A stretch of DNA of 64,000 nt from Dipodascopsis uninucleata var. uninucleata. Lineage: Eukaryota; Ascomycota; Lipomycetes; Lipomycetales; Lipomycetaceae. The notes under the pieces are model-generated. The model saw only the letters and a list, made by a program, of their open reading frames with translations, was not told the DNA's origin and did not search any database. The position numbers and the translations under genes are program-made. Below are positions 11,161-22,528 of the stretch, piece after piece (the stretch's first letter is position 1; every line of letters begins with the position of its first letter). Location of the stretch: the NCBI GenBank assembly GCA_030568195.1, contig JAJLTO010000003.1, positions 22,501 through 86,500 of the forward strand. Direction: 5' to 3'.

Positions 11161-14100
11161 ATGTCATATACAGTATCGATCCATAAGCAGTCATCTGTAC
11201 GGCATTCTGCTTGCGCAGAGCTGACTGCTCCTGGAGTGTACTCCCTTATATTAGCTCGCACAGCTTCAATTGACGTATACGCGATCCAATCTTCGGGCCT
11301 CGTGCTGCAGCATTCAACTCCAGTTAATGGAACTGTGTCGTCTCTACTGTCTTTCAAGCCTACAAATTCCCATGTTTCATGGCTTTTTGTTACGACGGAA
11401 GAACACGTGTGCTTTACTCTATCTTACAAAGATGGAAAACTCGTTACTGAACAGGTACTCCGCGATTTAGACGACAGGTTGATGCCGGAGACAGATATGG
11501 AGCATCTAGGAATAATTGACCCAGACAGTCGCGGTATCTTATTGCATTTCAACAAAGGAAGTTTGACCTATATACCTCTTGTTCCTGTCTCCAAGAGTCG
11601 ATCAAGTAAATCACTTTCTGCAAAATCGAATTCAAGAGTATCAAGCAATGCGATTACAGGTACTTTGTACCCACCAATTAAGCTTCCAATCGAAGAACTT
11701 ATTATTATATCTATAATCTTTTTAGCAAACACAGAAAAGCCGGCAATCGCTGTATTATATCGTGATGGACAGCATGCGAAACATATTAAAGTGTACGAAA
11801 TAATAGTCTTAGAAGGAAGATTGGAAGAGATCAAAGGATCAGGAATGCGTAACGTCGACCAAGGTGCTACTCGACTGATAGCTCTTCCCTCTCCAGCAGG
11901 TAAGCTACCTTCAACTACTTAAATCAATTTATCTAAAAGATTGTGAAGCTTTGACTGAACTATATATATTGCAGGTGGATTCCTACTTCTTGGAGAGCAG
12001 ATTATAACATACTACTCGTCCGCTGAAGATGTTAGACCCAAAAAGATACCATTCGAAGGACCTACTATATTTTGTGCATATGCTCGTATAGATGAAAATG
12101 GTCAGAGGTATTTACTTGGTGATGAGAGTGGTCATCTATTTATGTTGCAGCTGGAGTTTAATAGCGACAAAGTTGAATCATGGAAGGTCAACAAAATTGG
12201 AGAGGTATGATACTTGGCAAGGCGAATTTTTGATTGTAGCTGACTAACATAACTAAAATAGACATCTATTCCCACTACACTTACATACATCGATTCTGGC
12301 TTTTTTTTTGTAACTTCACATTTCTCACCTTCAACGCTGTTCTTTTTATCTGCAGAAGCTCCTCACGTTCAGACATTGCAAATAATCCCAAATTTAGCAC
12401 CAATAACAGATTTTCAAATTGTATCCAGAGAAAACTCAACAGACATTGTTGCTTGTTCTGGAGCTTTTAAGTCTGGTGCATTAAGAATAGTACGTTCAGG
12501 AGTTGGCGTTGATATACTAGCTGAACTAGCTGAAGCTGGTGATGTTACTGGTCTCTGGACAGTGGGTAACTCAATTGTTGTAGTTTCGTACATCGAGAGA
12601 ACAGCAATATTGAAGGGAAACTTTGAAACTGGAGACATAGAAGATGTATCGGATTGGAATTTCATTGATTATGGCCAGCCCACAATTTCAGTTGGAGTAT
12701 TTGGTGAGAAAATGGTTCATATTAATAAGACTGCCGTTAAATTGATCGACATCGAGAATAACACAGTCAGAAGTTACGAAAATACTATCTCTGCGGCGTA
12801 TATTGCTGAAGATTATATCATTATATCGACTAGCCTATCTAATGAAATTCATATGCTTGATAATTCTCTTAAAGTGCTTCATAGTGCCTCTTTACCTAAT
12901 GAGGTATCTTGTATAACCGCGACGTCTGAGCTCTGTTTTGTCGGACAGTGGGGTTCGTCTAAAGTTCTTATTTTGAATAGATACGGCTTACAAAAAGTGG
13001 GTGAAACGGAGACTTTATTGGGTGGAATACCTCGGTCGCTTCAAGTGACCAAGCTAGAGTCTATGCCTAAAGAGACTTTATTTGTTGGTATGGCAGATGG
13101 TACGTTGTATACATTCAGGATTGATCAGGATACTGTTAAGAGTGGAGAACTACTAGATCGCAAATCAATGCTTCTGGGTACTCAGCCTGTGTCACTATAT
13201 AAGATGAATAATGCAATTTTTGCTGTATCGAGTCATCCAACGATGATTTACGGACATTCAGAAAAGATTGCACTGTCTACGGTAAATGTTCCTATACCAA
13301 CTGCTTTGTCATTGTGCCATATCGCTGATAATACGACGGAATCTGACGATATACTCGTTTTTGCATCTGAAAATAAGATTTATTTTGGCATCATAGACTC
13401 TATAATGAGTACTCATGTACAAACATTGGAACTCCATGAAACTGCAAGAAGATTAACAATACTTTCGTCGTTAACAAGTCTAGTTGGTTTGATAAGCCTG
13501 AAGACAGAACTTGACACTTATAATAATAATGAGATAGTTAGCTGTTCTGTAAAGCTTGTAGACATGAGTATATTTGAGATCAGTGACACTTTTTGTTTAG
13601 ATGAAAATGAAATGGCTGAGAGTATCACAAGTGGAAAGCTTGATGGATCCGAGTATATCGTCGTAGGAACAGGATATATATCTGACGAAAAGGAAGAATA
13701 CGAGAATGGTAGAATTCTGGTCTTTGAAGTTACAGCCGACAAAAAACTATCTCTTTTGTTGTCTAGCAGCGTGAATGGTGGTGTATATGCACTAGAAATA
13801 TTGGAAGACAAACTGGTGAGCGCTGTAAACTCGCTGGTACGTCAGAAATTTAAATAAACATCCTTATAAAAGGATATTAACTTTTATTATAGGTACGCAT
13901 GTCTAGAATTTTCACGGATCCAAATAATGGACACTTAAGCATAAAACACCACTGTGGATTTCGATCGCCTACAATTGCAATTTCATTGTCTGGCTACAAG
14001 AATTACCTTTTAGTAGGAGATCTGATGAAGAGTGTTACTCTATTGAAGATCAATAAATCAGATTCTAGTAGTAAATCAGAAGAATATATATTCGAGGAAG

Positions 14101-14848
14101 TTTCTCGTCATTTCGAGCCAATGTGGATGACAGACATCGAAATAATAGATGAGTCAACTAGCATTGGTGCTGAGGCTGAGGGAAACATCGTTGTCTTTCA
14201 TAATACAGCAGTAGAAGATAATGACGGCCAAGAGAGAGAGACCTCTCATTCATTTCTAAGTCACGAGTATGATCAATCTCTATTGGAAATAGTGTCTAGT
14301 ATGAAAGTCGGTGAAGTGGTGAACAAAATTCGAAGAGGTATTACTAGTTTATTGATGAATGTGTACTATGCGTAAAAGCTTATTATGATACTGACTAGAT
14401 TAAATAGTGAAACACTCAGCGAACATGTCATTTAGCAGTCAGACCGTGACACCACAGGCATATTTTGCAACAGTAAGTCTCTTAGTTCGCTAACTTATTC
14501 AAATAGTTTCTGACGATTATGATTTGACAGCGCGATGGTGGAATATACCTTTACGGAAAGATCAGACAAGAGTTTGTTGACACTTTGATCAATCTACAGA
14601 GCAATATGTCTAAAGTGCTCAATTCAGCAGGCAATATGTCTCTATTAGAGCATCGTGCCTTTTCAAATGTACGGCGGCGGCTTTATGAACCACTTAGATT
14701 TGTAGATGGTGATTTCATTGAACAGTTTTTGGAGCTGTCAGTAGAGGAGCGACAACTAATTGTGGAAGGAAACAACGGAGGTATAAATTTGGGATTTGGT
14801 GTAGATCAAATTACAGAGGTCATAGAAGATCTAAAGAGACTTCATTAG
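11161..14848 (+). CDS. DDB1: UV-damaged DNA-binding protein 1, CUL4 adaptor
   Basis: Six exons: 11161-11899, 11975-12204, 12262-13836, 13893-14337, 14420-14472, 14531-14848 (1119 aa). Collinear with Ddb1 over its three beta-propellers: LGIIDPDSRGILLHF, RYLLGDESGHLFML, DIVACSGAFKSGALRIVR, MLLGTQPVSLYKM, YLLVGDLMKSVTLL, MWMTDIEIIDESTSIGAE and a C-terminal helical part containing FVDGDFIEQFLEL. Ddb1 is the adaptor of cullin-4 ubiquitin ligases in nucleotide-excision repair and replication control. S. cerevisiae lacks it while S. pombe has it, which helps place the organism. Introns are 56-82 nt. For intron 4, acceptor 14419 was chosen over the nearby 14443 because only it keeps the frame into SFSSQTVTPQ. 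Confidence 0.95.
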
Positions 14849-14971
14849 AGTATGCTTGTTTGAATTTCCTCTTAGATGAAGTTGCAATGAAGTAAATTTT
14901 GATTACATAGTTGCAAACATCAAACAATATTCAAATTTTATAGTTGTTATTTATAAACGATTATAAACCAA

Positions 14972-16702
14972 CTATTTCTTATTTACATAGTCTCCTGATT
15001 TATCTTTGAGCAAGTCCCCAGAGTTAACAGCACTCTCAAACATATCCTGTGGCATCCATCCTTTTGTAGAAAAGAATGGAAGGCCGGAAATAATCTGTTC
15101 CCACTGCTGCAGTTCAGTGGAATGCTCTGCGATCTCTGACTCTGAAAAATTGAAAGGAGGTTCTGAATCGAAAATAAATGGCCACTCTTTCTGAGTCTTA
15201 ATTAAAGCATCCCTAAAATCGACAATTTCCATTGGATGGTATCTATAGTCAGCCGACATTGCAGCTCTGTAGGGATCCCTAATGAGCTTAACATTTGGTG
15301 AATATGAGTTTATCAAGGTAGGAAAAAACTGATTGAACATGAACTCAAAGGAAAATTGATTGGTAGTAGCAGCAATCATAAAATCAACTTGTGCTCGTTG
15401 CTGAGAGGGCAATTGATCGTAGCCAGCCACTTCTTCTTTCTTGAAGACTTTATATCCATTATACTGAACAAACTCTGGAGCACCGTGTAGAAAGAAAGGT
15501 TTTATTGTAGAGCCTTCCCAGTCCAAGAGATATGGATTAGTGAAAATCTCATTAGACGCTTCATCTCTAACGCTACAATCAACAAGGACGTTCAACGGTG
15601 AGAGATCTGGATGGTACAGGCGCGGAGAGAGAACATCGGAATCATTTGGTAACTTTGGAATTAAGTGAGGTGCAAGCTCAGAATATTTCTTATAAACAGA
15701 AATCCAAGTAGGAAGATATTTCTTGAGTTCACGGTTTGTTGATTCGTTATTTAGAAGATTCTGTAAAGCGACTAATTGCGAATTGGCAGTAGCGACAAGA
15801 TATTCTTCGGGTGTTGACCAGGGACCACGGTTAACATCACTTTCTCCGTCAATACCGTTCTGCCAAAAGCATTTTTCGACTGATGGTCCAATCCTCCAAC
15901 GATCAATAAGTTCATTATCAGTTTCATCATTATAAGGCAACTTATTCTGTAACTCAGTAGATACGTCCTGGGTAAAATACAGGCTGCCGAAGGCGTTAAA
16001 CCTTGTAGCTAGTATCTTTTCGAGCAGCTCAACGATCGTCTTCAAGACTTTTGCTCTTGCCGCAACATCACTATTCATAGGGTCCCATTTCCTCATAAGA
16101 TTTTCAACATTCGAAGACCCTTTTGGCCCGATATATTCCATCAGAATATATTCACGTTCAATAGGATTTTCATCAGTAGGACACCAGGAGAGTACTTTGG
16201 GAACTAACAGACCCCATTTTTTAGAAACAAAGTCCATAGTTGCTACTTCGGACTGCAGCCTCCTTTTCCTTGCTTCCTTGGATAAATCCAAAGGATAAGG
16301 AAGACGGAGAATGTATTGGCTTTCATTACTAGCTTCAATCAAATAAATCCGATGATGCTTTCCTTCACTCAAACTTGTGATACTCTTAACTGCCGGGGAC
16401 GTGACGGTCTCCGGCACATCTAAGGCTTGGTTTAAAATATCCGCAACTCCCTCTATTCTAAAAGGCGTGTATCTTTTTGCTTTCTCTCCTGTATCATCCT
16501 TAGCCCAAGAACCCCAGGAGTATTTGAAAAACGCTTCTCGCTCATCATTCGAACCATTATTGAGAACTGTATACGAAGACTTCGGTGATTGAGGTAAGTT
16601 AAGTAGTATTTGTCTTGACGAAAACACCCGATGTCCTCTCAAGTTCAAAGAACGTGAACCTATACGTGACGTTAATGATTTATTCACACTTCTCGCAATC
16701 AT
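14972..16702 (-). CDS. AIM9: AIM9-like mitochondrial APH/kinase-fold protein
   Basis: Single exon, 576 aa, ATG at 16702. The first 40 residues are Arg/Ser-rich with almost no acids (MIARSVNKSLTSRIGSRSLN), a clear mitochondrial presequence. Then follow FFKYSWGSW and KRYTPFRIEGV, typical of Aim9, and the aminoglycoside-phosphotransferase kinase core: an HPDLSPLNVLVD catalytic loop (Asp and Asn present) and DWEGS as the metal-binding DxE-type motif. Kinase residues look intact, so it may be catalytic; the substrate is unknown. Yeast AIM9 (FMP29) mutants show altered mitochondrial inheritance. Convergent with DDB1, only 123 bp between stop codons. Confidence 0.9.
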   Translation of the reverse strand: MIARSVNKSLTSRIGSRSLNLRGHRVFSSRQILLNLPQSPKSSYTVLNNGSNDEREAFFKYSWGSWAKDDTGEKAKRYTPFRIEGVADILNQALDVPETVTSPAVKSITSLSEGKHHRIYLIEASNESQYILRLPYPLDLSKEARKRRLQSEVATMDFVSKKWGLLVPKVLSWCPTDENPIEREYILMEYIGPKGSSNVENLMRKWDPMNSDVAARAKVLKTIVELLEKILATRFNAFGSLYFTQDVSTELQNKLPYNDETDNELIDRWRIGPSVEKCFWQNGIDGESDVNRGPWSTPEEYLVATANSQLVALQNLLNNESTNRELKKYLPTWISVYKKYSELAPHLIPKLPNDSDVLSPRLYHPDLSPLNVLVDCSVRDEASNEIFTNPYLLDWEGSTIKPFFLHGAPEFVQYNGYKVFKKEEVAGYDQLPSQQRAQVDFMIAATTNQFSFEFMFNQFFPTLINSYSPNVKLIRDPYRAAMSADYRYHPMEIVDFRDALIKTQKEWPFIFDSEPPFNFSESEIAEHSTELQQWEQIISGLPFFSTKGWMPQDMFESAVNSGDLLKDKSGDYVNKK

Positions 16703-16908
16703 CGTTTTCGCTAGAAATTATAACTGGAAGGGAGATTCTAGATTATCTACAGTACAAGTAATTTTATTATTTTCATAATCTTCATAATGATATTTCTGTG
16801 ACGTATTGGCAATAAAATCACAGGGTAAGGTTTATTATAGAGAACATAATTCGCTAAATATTTTACATCACATGCGTTCATTTCTGTATATATATCTTTC
16901 GAGACATC

Positions 16909-18169
16909 CTAGAAGTCATACCACATCTTTATGAGTTCTTCACTAACTCCACTTGAGGTAAGAACACCGATATCAGTTATAAGTGCAGTAATCAAATTGT
17001 CGCTAGTGAAATCAAGAGTGGGACTTGATTGAGGACCTTCTTCAATTGGCTCAACAGTGAATTCATCAGAAGACGTACTTTCTCCTGGTAGATCGAAAGG
17101 AGCTAAAGGATATAGTCTAACAAATTTGTGGCTATCTTGTATTTAGTACTACTTTAACTAAGTTATAAACTAAATCACACATACCTTTCCACGACGACAT
17201 AAAATGGTTTATTGGAATTTTTCGCTAGTACTGCAATTTGGTATGTGCCAATCTGCAAGTAAACTGCAAGTTAGAAATGATTTCCAATTGACTGATAGAT
17301 TATCAGATCCATGAAAATTAATATATACGCACCCTGTTTATAATTCCACCGCTCTCTGCAACACCTTCAGCGCCAACAAATATTTTGTCTACCTTTTGAA
17401 TTGCCCATCCAACAGCTCCATCAACAATTAAACGCACTGGTATACCGTGTTGACGTAGAATCTTCGCACTTGCAGTACCCTCAAATGTTGGTCGCGATTC
17501 TGTTACATAAACTCTAAATCGAACACGCCTGCGCGCAGCTAGCAGAAGTAATTCCGTAACAGCTCTCGAATGAGAATGAATGAGAATGGTCTGTAAATAG
17601 TAGCATGCCACAAAATTAGCGGATCGTCAAAAAAAAAATAATACTATGCACTACTAACATCATCATCTTGAATAAATGGCAAGCCCAGCTCAGCAATCTT
17701 GTATCTAGAGGCTTTTGCTCTTTTAAGAAAAAGACCACCATTTTTTACTAGCTCTCTTTTACAGGCTTCCCAATCCTAGATATATCAATAGTCAGCTCAT
17801 GAAATAATTAAAAACATAGGCATACCCACTCCATATTCTTGAATGTTTCTTAGAACAAATCTCTGGAAAAGATCACAGCCTGCAGATAAACTTATAGAAT
17901 TCTGCACACCTTCCTTTAACTCAGTAACAGCTTTAGCCAGAATGTCGATTAGTTCAGAAGCGGTGGCAGCTAAGATATCTGGTCAGCGATCAAATTAAGC
18001 CAATTTACGGATAACTCTCAAAAGAAACTGAGAGTAACTCACGTTCCGTCTTGCTTAAGAGGACTACTAGAGTCTCAATGGCTGCAACTGGCATCGTCAT
18101 TTCTCTGTCTTCTCTCAGAAACGCCCTATATGTTTCTGTAACATCGAAAGTTCCGTGATCTAGCTTCAT
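16909..18169 (-). CDS. GCN3: Translation initiation factor eIF2B subunit alpha
   Basis: Six exons in gene order: 18169-18043, 17969-17830, 17775-17659, 17590-17333, 17252-17185, 17131-16909 (310 aa). The spliced text follows yeast Gcn3 closely: [83 protein letters not shown] and the terminal [12 protein letters not shown]. eIF2B-alpha is a regulatory subunit of the eIF2 guanine-nucleotide exchange factor, sensing phosphorylated eIF2 in the Gcn2 stress response. It has the highest intron density in this half of the window (53-80 nt each). The donor of intron 2 is GTGGGT, set by the conserved EYG/DWE junction. The start is the first ATG in frame (MKLDHGTF); an upstream coding exon cannot be excluded. 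Confidence 0.94.
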
Positions 18170-18523
18170 TATGTCTACTGGAGATGTCAAAGGATCTAGT
18201 GGACCAAAGATTTATTAGAACTAGACTTAACGTTACATGATATACAGCACCGTAAACTGTTCAAAGAAATCACCATATTTATATTTGGTAAACCTTACTG
18301 TGTTCTAACGGTTCCATTATTTAATTGAATGCAAGAAAGTAATTATAATTAGTCATAAAGTAGAGAACAAACGGAAATAAAAATTAGTCTTGATGATTGA
18401 TGCAAAATGGGAACGTAACATAAACCTCAAATTTTAAAAAATTTAAGCCGCACTTACCTTACCCGCGTCTTATAAATAAATAAAATATACAACCAATTAA
18501 AAAAAAAATTATAACAAAAGATA
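18170..18523. other. Spacer between GCN3 start and tRNA-Arg
   Basis: Holds the GCN3 promoter and, at 18499-18508, an A-run that is the oligo-T Pol III terminator of the minus-strand tRNA-Arg. No coding signal seen. Confidence 0.5.
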
Positions 18524-18622
18524 CACTCCACACGGGACTCGAACCCGCAATCTTCCGCTCGCATGCTATCCATAAAAGAGTAAACATAGGAGGCGGACGC
18601 CTTACCATTAGGCCAATAGAGC
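18524..18622 (-). tRNA. tRNA-Arg(CCT) with a 27-nt intron
   Basis: Read on the minus strand, the 72-nt mature tRNA folds as: acceptor GCTCTAT/GTGGAGT (three G-T wobbles) plus discriminator G, D arm GCCTAATGGTAAGGC, anticodon stem TCCGC/GCGGA around loop CTCCTA-A with anticodon CCT, and T arm GCGGG-TTCGAGT-CCCGT. The intron is 18560-18586, between positions 37 and 38, the canonical eukaryotic place. A and B boxes are intact, and an oligo-T terminator follows on the minus strand. The sequence is close to yeast tRNA-Arg(CCU), which has no intron in S. cerevisiae. Confidence 0.93.
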
Positions 18623-20386
18623 CTCTCCACATGAATTACCTTCTATATTTATTATTAGAAACCTTAAAGGGTTAGGTTATTTATGTTACTTTGTGCGAGC
18701 ATGGATGTTCAGGCCTCATTCTTTGTGCATGTAGCATAGTTGGTAGTAAGAATGGAATTACAGGTGGATCTGGGATTGAAATAGAATTGACTCCGAGAAA
18801 GGATAATTCTAGTTGTTTCTGACAGCTATGCTACAAGAAGTCATTGTAGTTCTAGTAAGATTAATGATAAACATAAATGGTTATAAATATAAATATTCGC
18901 CCCTTAACTATCTTGGACGCCTGGAAGAATTGGAAATTCTCACTAATCTATTATCTCAAGCTCTTAAGTCCTAAGGACGAGAGAAGAGGCTAGATATGGG
19001 AACTTGCAAAAAGCATCTCTCATATCTCACCGTCATTGGCTTTTAACAGTTTTGTTCACCAATGAAAATAGATTTAAGCTGATAGCTACGATGATGTTAA
19101 GTTGTTAACACTTTTTATTTCAGTATCTACTATTATTTCTAAAATGGTCTCGGATAGTTTTGTTAGTCCATATGAATATTTGAGAGATTGTGAAAATCCT
19201 GCTTTAAATCGACTTGTATATTTTAAAACGTATTCAACGGTCATCCAAATTACGCTTAACATGATCAATGTAGAAGATAAGTAGTGTTCTTCAAAAATGT
19301 TCGCCAGCTTCTCTTCGTTGTCAAATGGGACCAAAATGGAAGTCGTATAGATTTAAGAAGCTGCTAAACAAACAAATTATATTCGCAGAATAGTGACGAG
19401 TCTTTACTAATAGCTATTTTGAAAAGAGTTAATTCTTGAAATAGTGTTACCCGGAAATCAAGTAGATCACTTCGGTCTATTAAATGCTACGTTTGAACAT
19501 GGCCTCATCAAAGGCCTCATCAATGATGATGTAGTATGTAGCAGAGGAGACTACGTTAAGCAATTCGAGCTTTGATTTAATACTTGAGAAAATGACACTT
19601 AATGGTTGTTTATAATTGATGAATACTTGAATGGTAGGAGAGTATCAATTTAGCACTTGTTATATTACTCCCATTTTAAGATGCTGCGTACAATACTCGC
19701 TTTCATACGATAGCTGAGCGACCTGTAGCCCATAGTAGATGAGCGTAAATATGGCATGTGTAATAACAATATTAATGGTAATAATATATTTATATATCCA
19801 ATGTTCATTAACAAGAAAAATGATTCAACAATTTTGAATTATAACAGTTTATAACTGACTATACGTACTTCTGGCTATTTCATTGTCTTCTGCCTCTAAC
19901 TACTATTATCGGTTATTTAGTGCCATTGTAATTGGGTTCTCCTTTACCATTTTCCTTCCCTTTTTACTTCCCAGAAAGGACAAATCATAAGGAATATCAT
20001 CAATTAAGAAATTTTTGCTACGACTGCTACTGCCATTATTCTCGCTGTAACAATAGGGTCTAGCATCATATCAACATTTTCGCCTGCCATCTTTAATGTT
20101 GTAGGTTACTGTTTAGGGAAAAAGTTTTAAAGGCATATTTGCTGTATCCGAGAACTTTCGGATTCTTTCAATTTCTCCAAGTCTCATCACCCTTTTTGTT
20201 TCGAGAGTGAGATCGATACCACTCAATATTTTTAAGAAGAATAGCAGATATCAAACATTTCGGGAGACTAGTTTAGCTATATTGGTTATCACCCACAAAT
20301 AATCGAATCTATTTTTGCTATCGTTTAAGTGTATAGTATAGTTTACAAGAACAACCACAGTTCATAACTAGTTCTAAAGGTCACAA
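18623..20386. other. 1.76-kb gene-poor region upstream of RAS
   Basis: No gene recognised. The part next to tRNA-Arg (about 18700-19000) contains a TATAAATATAAATA stretch (18883-18896). The minus strand at about 19086-19334 holds an open frame of 82 codons with protein-like text (FDNEEKLANIFEEHYLSSTL) and further protein-like runs nearer 19500-19620. Together they look like a decayed gene or element fragment of unknown family, but no domain is recognisable. No flanking repeats were found. The last several hundred bases must hold the RAS promoter. Confidence 0.4.
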
Positions 20387-21469
20387 ATGGCAAAGGTATG
20401 TAATAGATTTCCCTGGCTCCGGATTTCTATGCTTGATTTATTTTATTATTGTCAAAGATGAGAATGATCATTATAGACCTTCTCAGTTCAGTTAAAATAT
20501 GAGCTCTGAATGGTTATTTATGACGACATTAATGAATTTGTTAAAAATGGATGCATCAAAGAGGAGCAAGATAAACTTCGTAGAAAGCTCAAGTTTTTGG
20601 CAAGCTTGTAGTTCACGAACTATTATATTTTCTTATTAATTATTTGATAGAATTAGATTATTATATACTAACAATACTGGTTATAGAGAGATTTTTTGCA
20701 AGAGTATAAATTAGTCGTTGTTGGTGGTGGTGGTGTTGGAAAATCTGCCTTGACAATACAGTTAATACAAAGCCAGTTTGTCGATGAATATGACCCTACC
20801 ATTGAAGGTAAGTACTTGAACAATATATCTAAGATGCAGAATGTCAATTAATGTATTTGAATGTATTAAACTAATCCTGCGAAATAGACTCCTATCGAAA
20901 GCAATGCGCTATTGACAATGAAGTTGCTCTGTTGGATGTACTTGATACTGCCGGTCAAGAAGAATATTCAGCAATGAGAGAACAATATATGAGAGCTGGT
21001 CAAGGATTCTTACTTGTTTATTCAATAACATCACAATCCTCGTTTGAAGAAATCAAAGTGTTCCATCAGCAGATTTTGCGTGTCAAAGATAAAGATTATT
21101 TTCCAATAGTCGTCGTTGGAAATAAATGCGACTTGGAAACAGAGCGTCAGATTTCTCAGCAAAGTACGTATTTACGTTTTTAGTATTAGAGAAAGGCGTC
21201 ATTTTGACATTTTATCATATTTTCTAGCTGGACGGAAATTGGCTCAAGATTATCAATGCAGTTTTATAGAAACTTCTGCTAAGCAAAGAATCAATGTCGA
21301 TGAAGCATTTTACAATTTGGTTAGAGAGATACGAAGATACAATCGTGATCAAAGTCCTGGGGGACCAACCTCAGCCATTACCGATAATAATACGGTATCC
21401 CAAGGACAGTATAATAATCAATCTATTGAAAGAAAAGGTAGCAGTGGTGGATGCTGTATCATCTTATAA
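20387..21469 (+). CDS. RAS1: Ras small GTPase
   Basis: Four exons: 20387-20395, 20687-20807, 20888-21163, 21228-21469 (215 aa). All G motifs are present: GGGGVGKS (16-23), switch [30 protein letters not shown] (Gln67 equals human Gln61), NKCD and ETSAK. The switch I effector loop and [14 protein letters not shown] text make it Ras rather than Rap/Rsr1. Position 17 is Gly, as in many fungal Ras proteins, where human has Ala11. The C-terminus is a Gly/Ser linker and CCIIL: an upstream Cys for palmitoylation and a CIIL box ending in Leu. Exon 1 encodes only Met-Ala-Lys; the next intron is 291 nt and ends with a perfect TACTAAC branch site (20666-20672). Confidence 0.96.
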
Positions 21470-22528
21470 TCGAAATGTTTCTTGGATTTTATTGACTCAC
21501 ACAGGTACATACTTCTTTTAATTCATTACATCGGAAGAACATACGATTTTATATAGTCATATCACATTTTGTCTATTTCTTTTTATTCTTTGTTTCGTTT
21601 GTTCGAACTCTTCATAATTTAATGTATACGCTCATCATTTTTGTCCGTGTTTCGTTGTTCTGCCATTGCGGCTTCTGTTCTGTTTACTTTTACATCGATA
21701 TTTAATGTTTTTTGAATCAACTGAATCGGATGAAGGCTTCTCTATAAAATAGGCGAATAACATTTTAGTTTATATTCTTTAATATCTACGTTAGTCCTTT
21801 TTTCTTATTATATTTAATTACTCTGTTGTTTTATTATTTTAGTTTGATTATACGTATAAAAAGTAAAGCACATCAGTATAAAATAAATATTTCAAGTCTA
21901 CGTTGTTAACGAGTATATATCAATTACTTTATAATCTACTATGTTTCTCAATGCATGCCAGTAGTAATAACTTCAATAGCAGAAAATTTATCATGCGATT
22001 AGCTCGGTGGACTAGTCGAAATGTGATCTGTCTTGCAGATTATAATTTCATTCGGACAGAGCCATTAGTTATAGTTAGCTAGAGTTTTATTTAGTCAGTT
22101 GGTATATATATAAAATATAAAACATGAATGGTGACAGTAAAATATTATAACGATAATAATATCTGTATCATATAGTGTCCTGCCACTAGAAAATCATAGA
22201 CTTACAATTTGTTATATCTTGGCTTGTATTTCATTTAGACCTCTTCAAATCTGACTAAATGCATCCACCATTATGTCAAGCTATGAAGAATAGATAGAGT
22301 ATAGGAGCCATGAATTAAGGTAGACACTCAGCATAGTAAAACTACGCCTAATACTCAAAATAATTACTAAATATCATGTAGTACTTGTATAAATAAATTC
22401 ATAAGAGCATGCTAAAAGACCTCTTCATCACCTTTGGTCATGAAATATTACCAAATATCAAGCAAATATTGATTATCGACGTCCAAAGTATTATTCAATA
22501 ATCAAAAACGTTCAAGTCTGAAACGTAT
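21470..22528. other. 1.06-kb intergenic, T-rich after RAS
   Basis: Two convergent genes flank it. The first half is very T-rich on the plus strand and is probably RAS 3' UTR. I see no coding or RNA gene. Confidence 0.5.

Noticed and set aside
20929-20931. Alternative decoding of CTG as serine
   Set aside because: CTG stands at a strictly conserved Leu of Ras ([10 protein letters not shown]), so the standard code applies.
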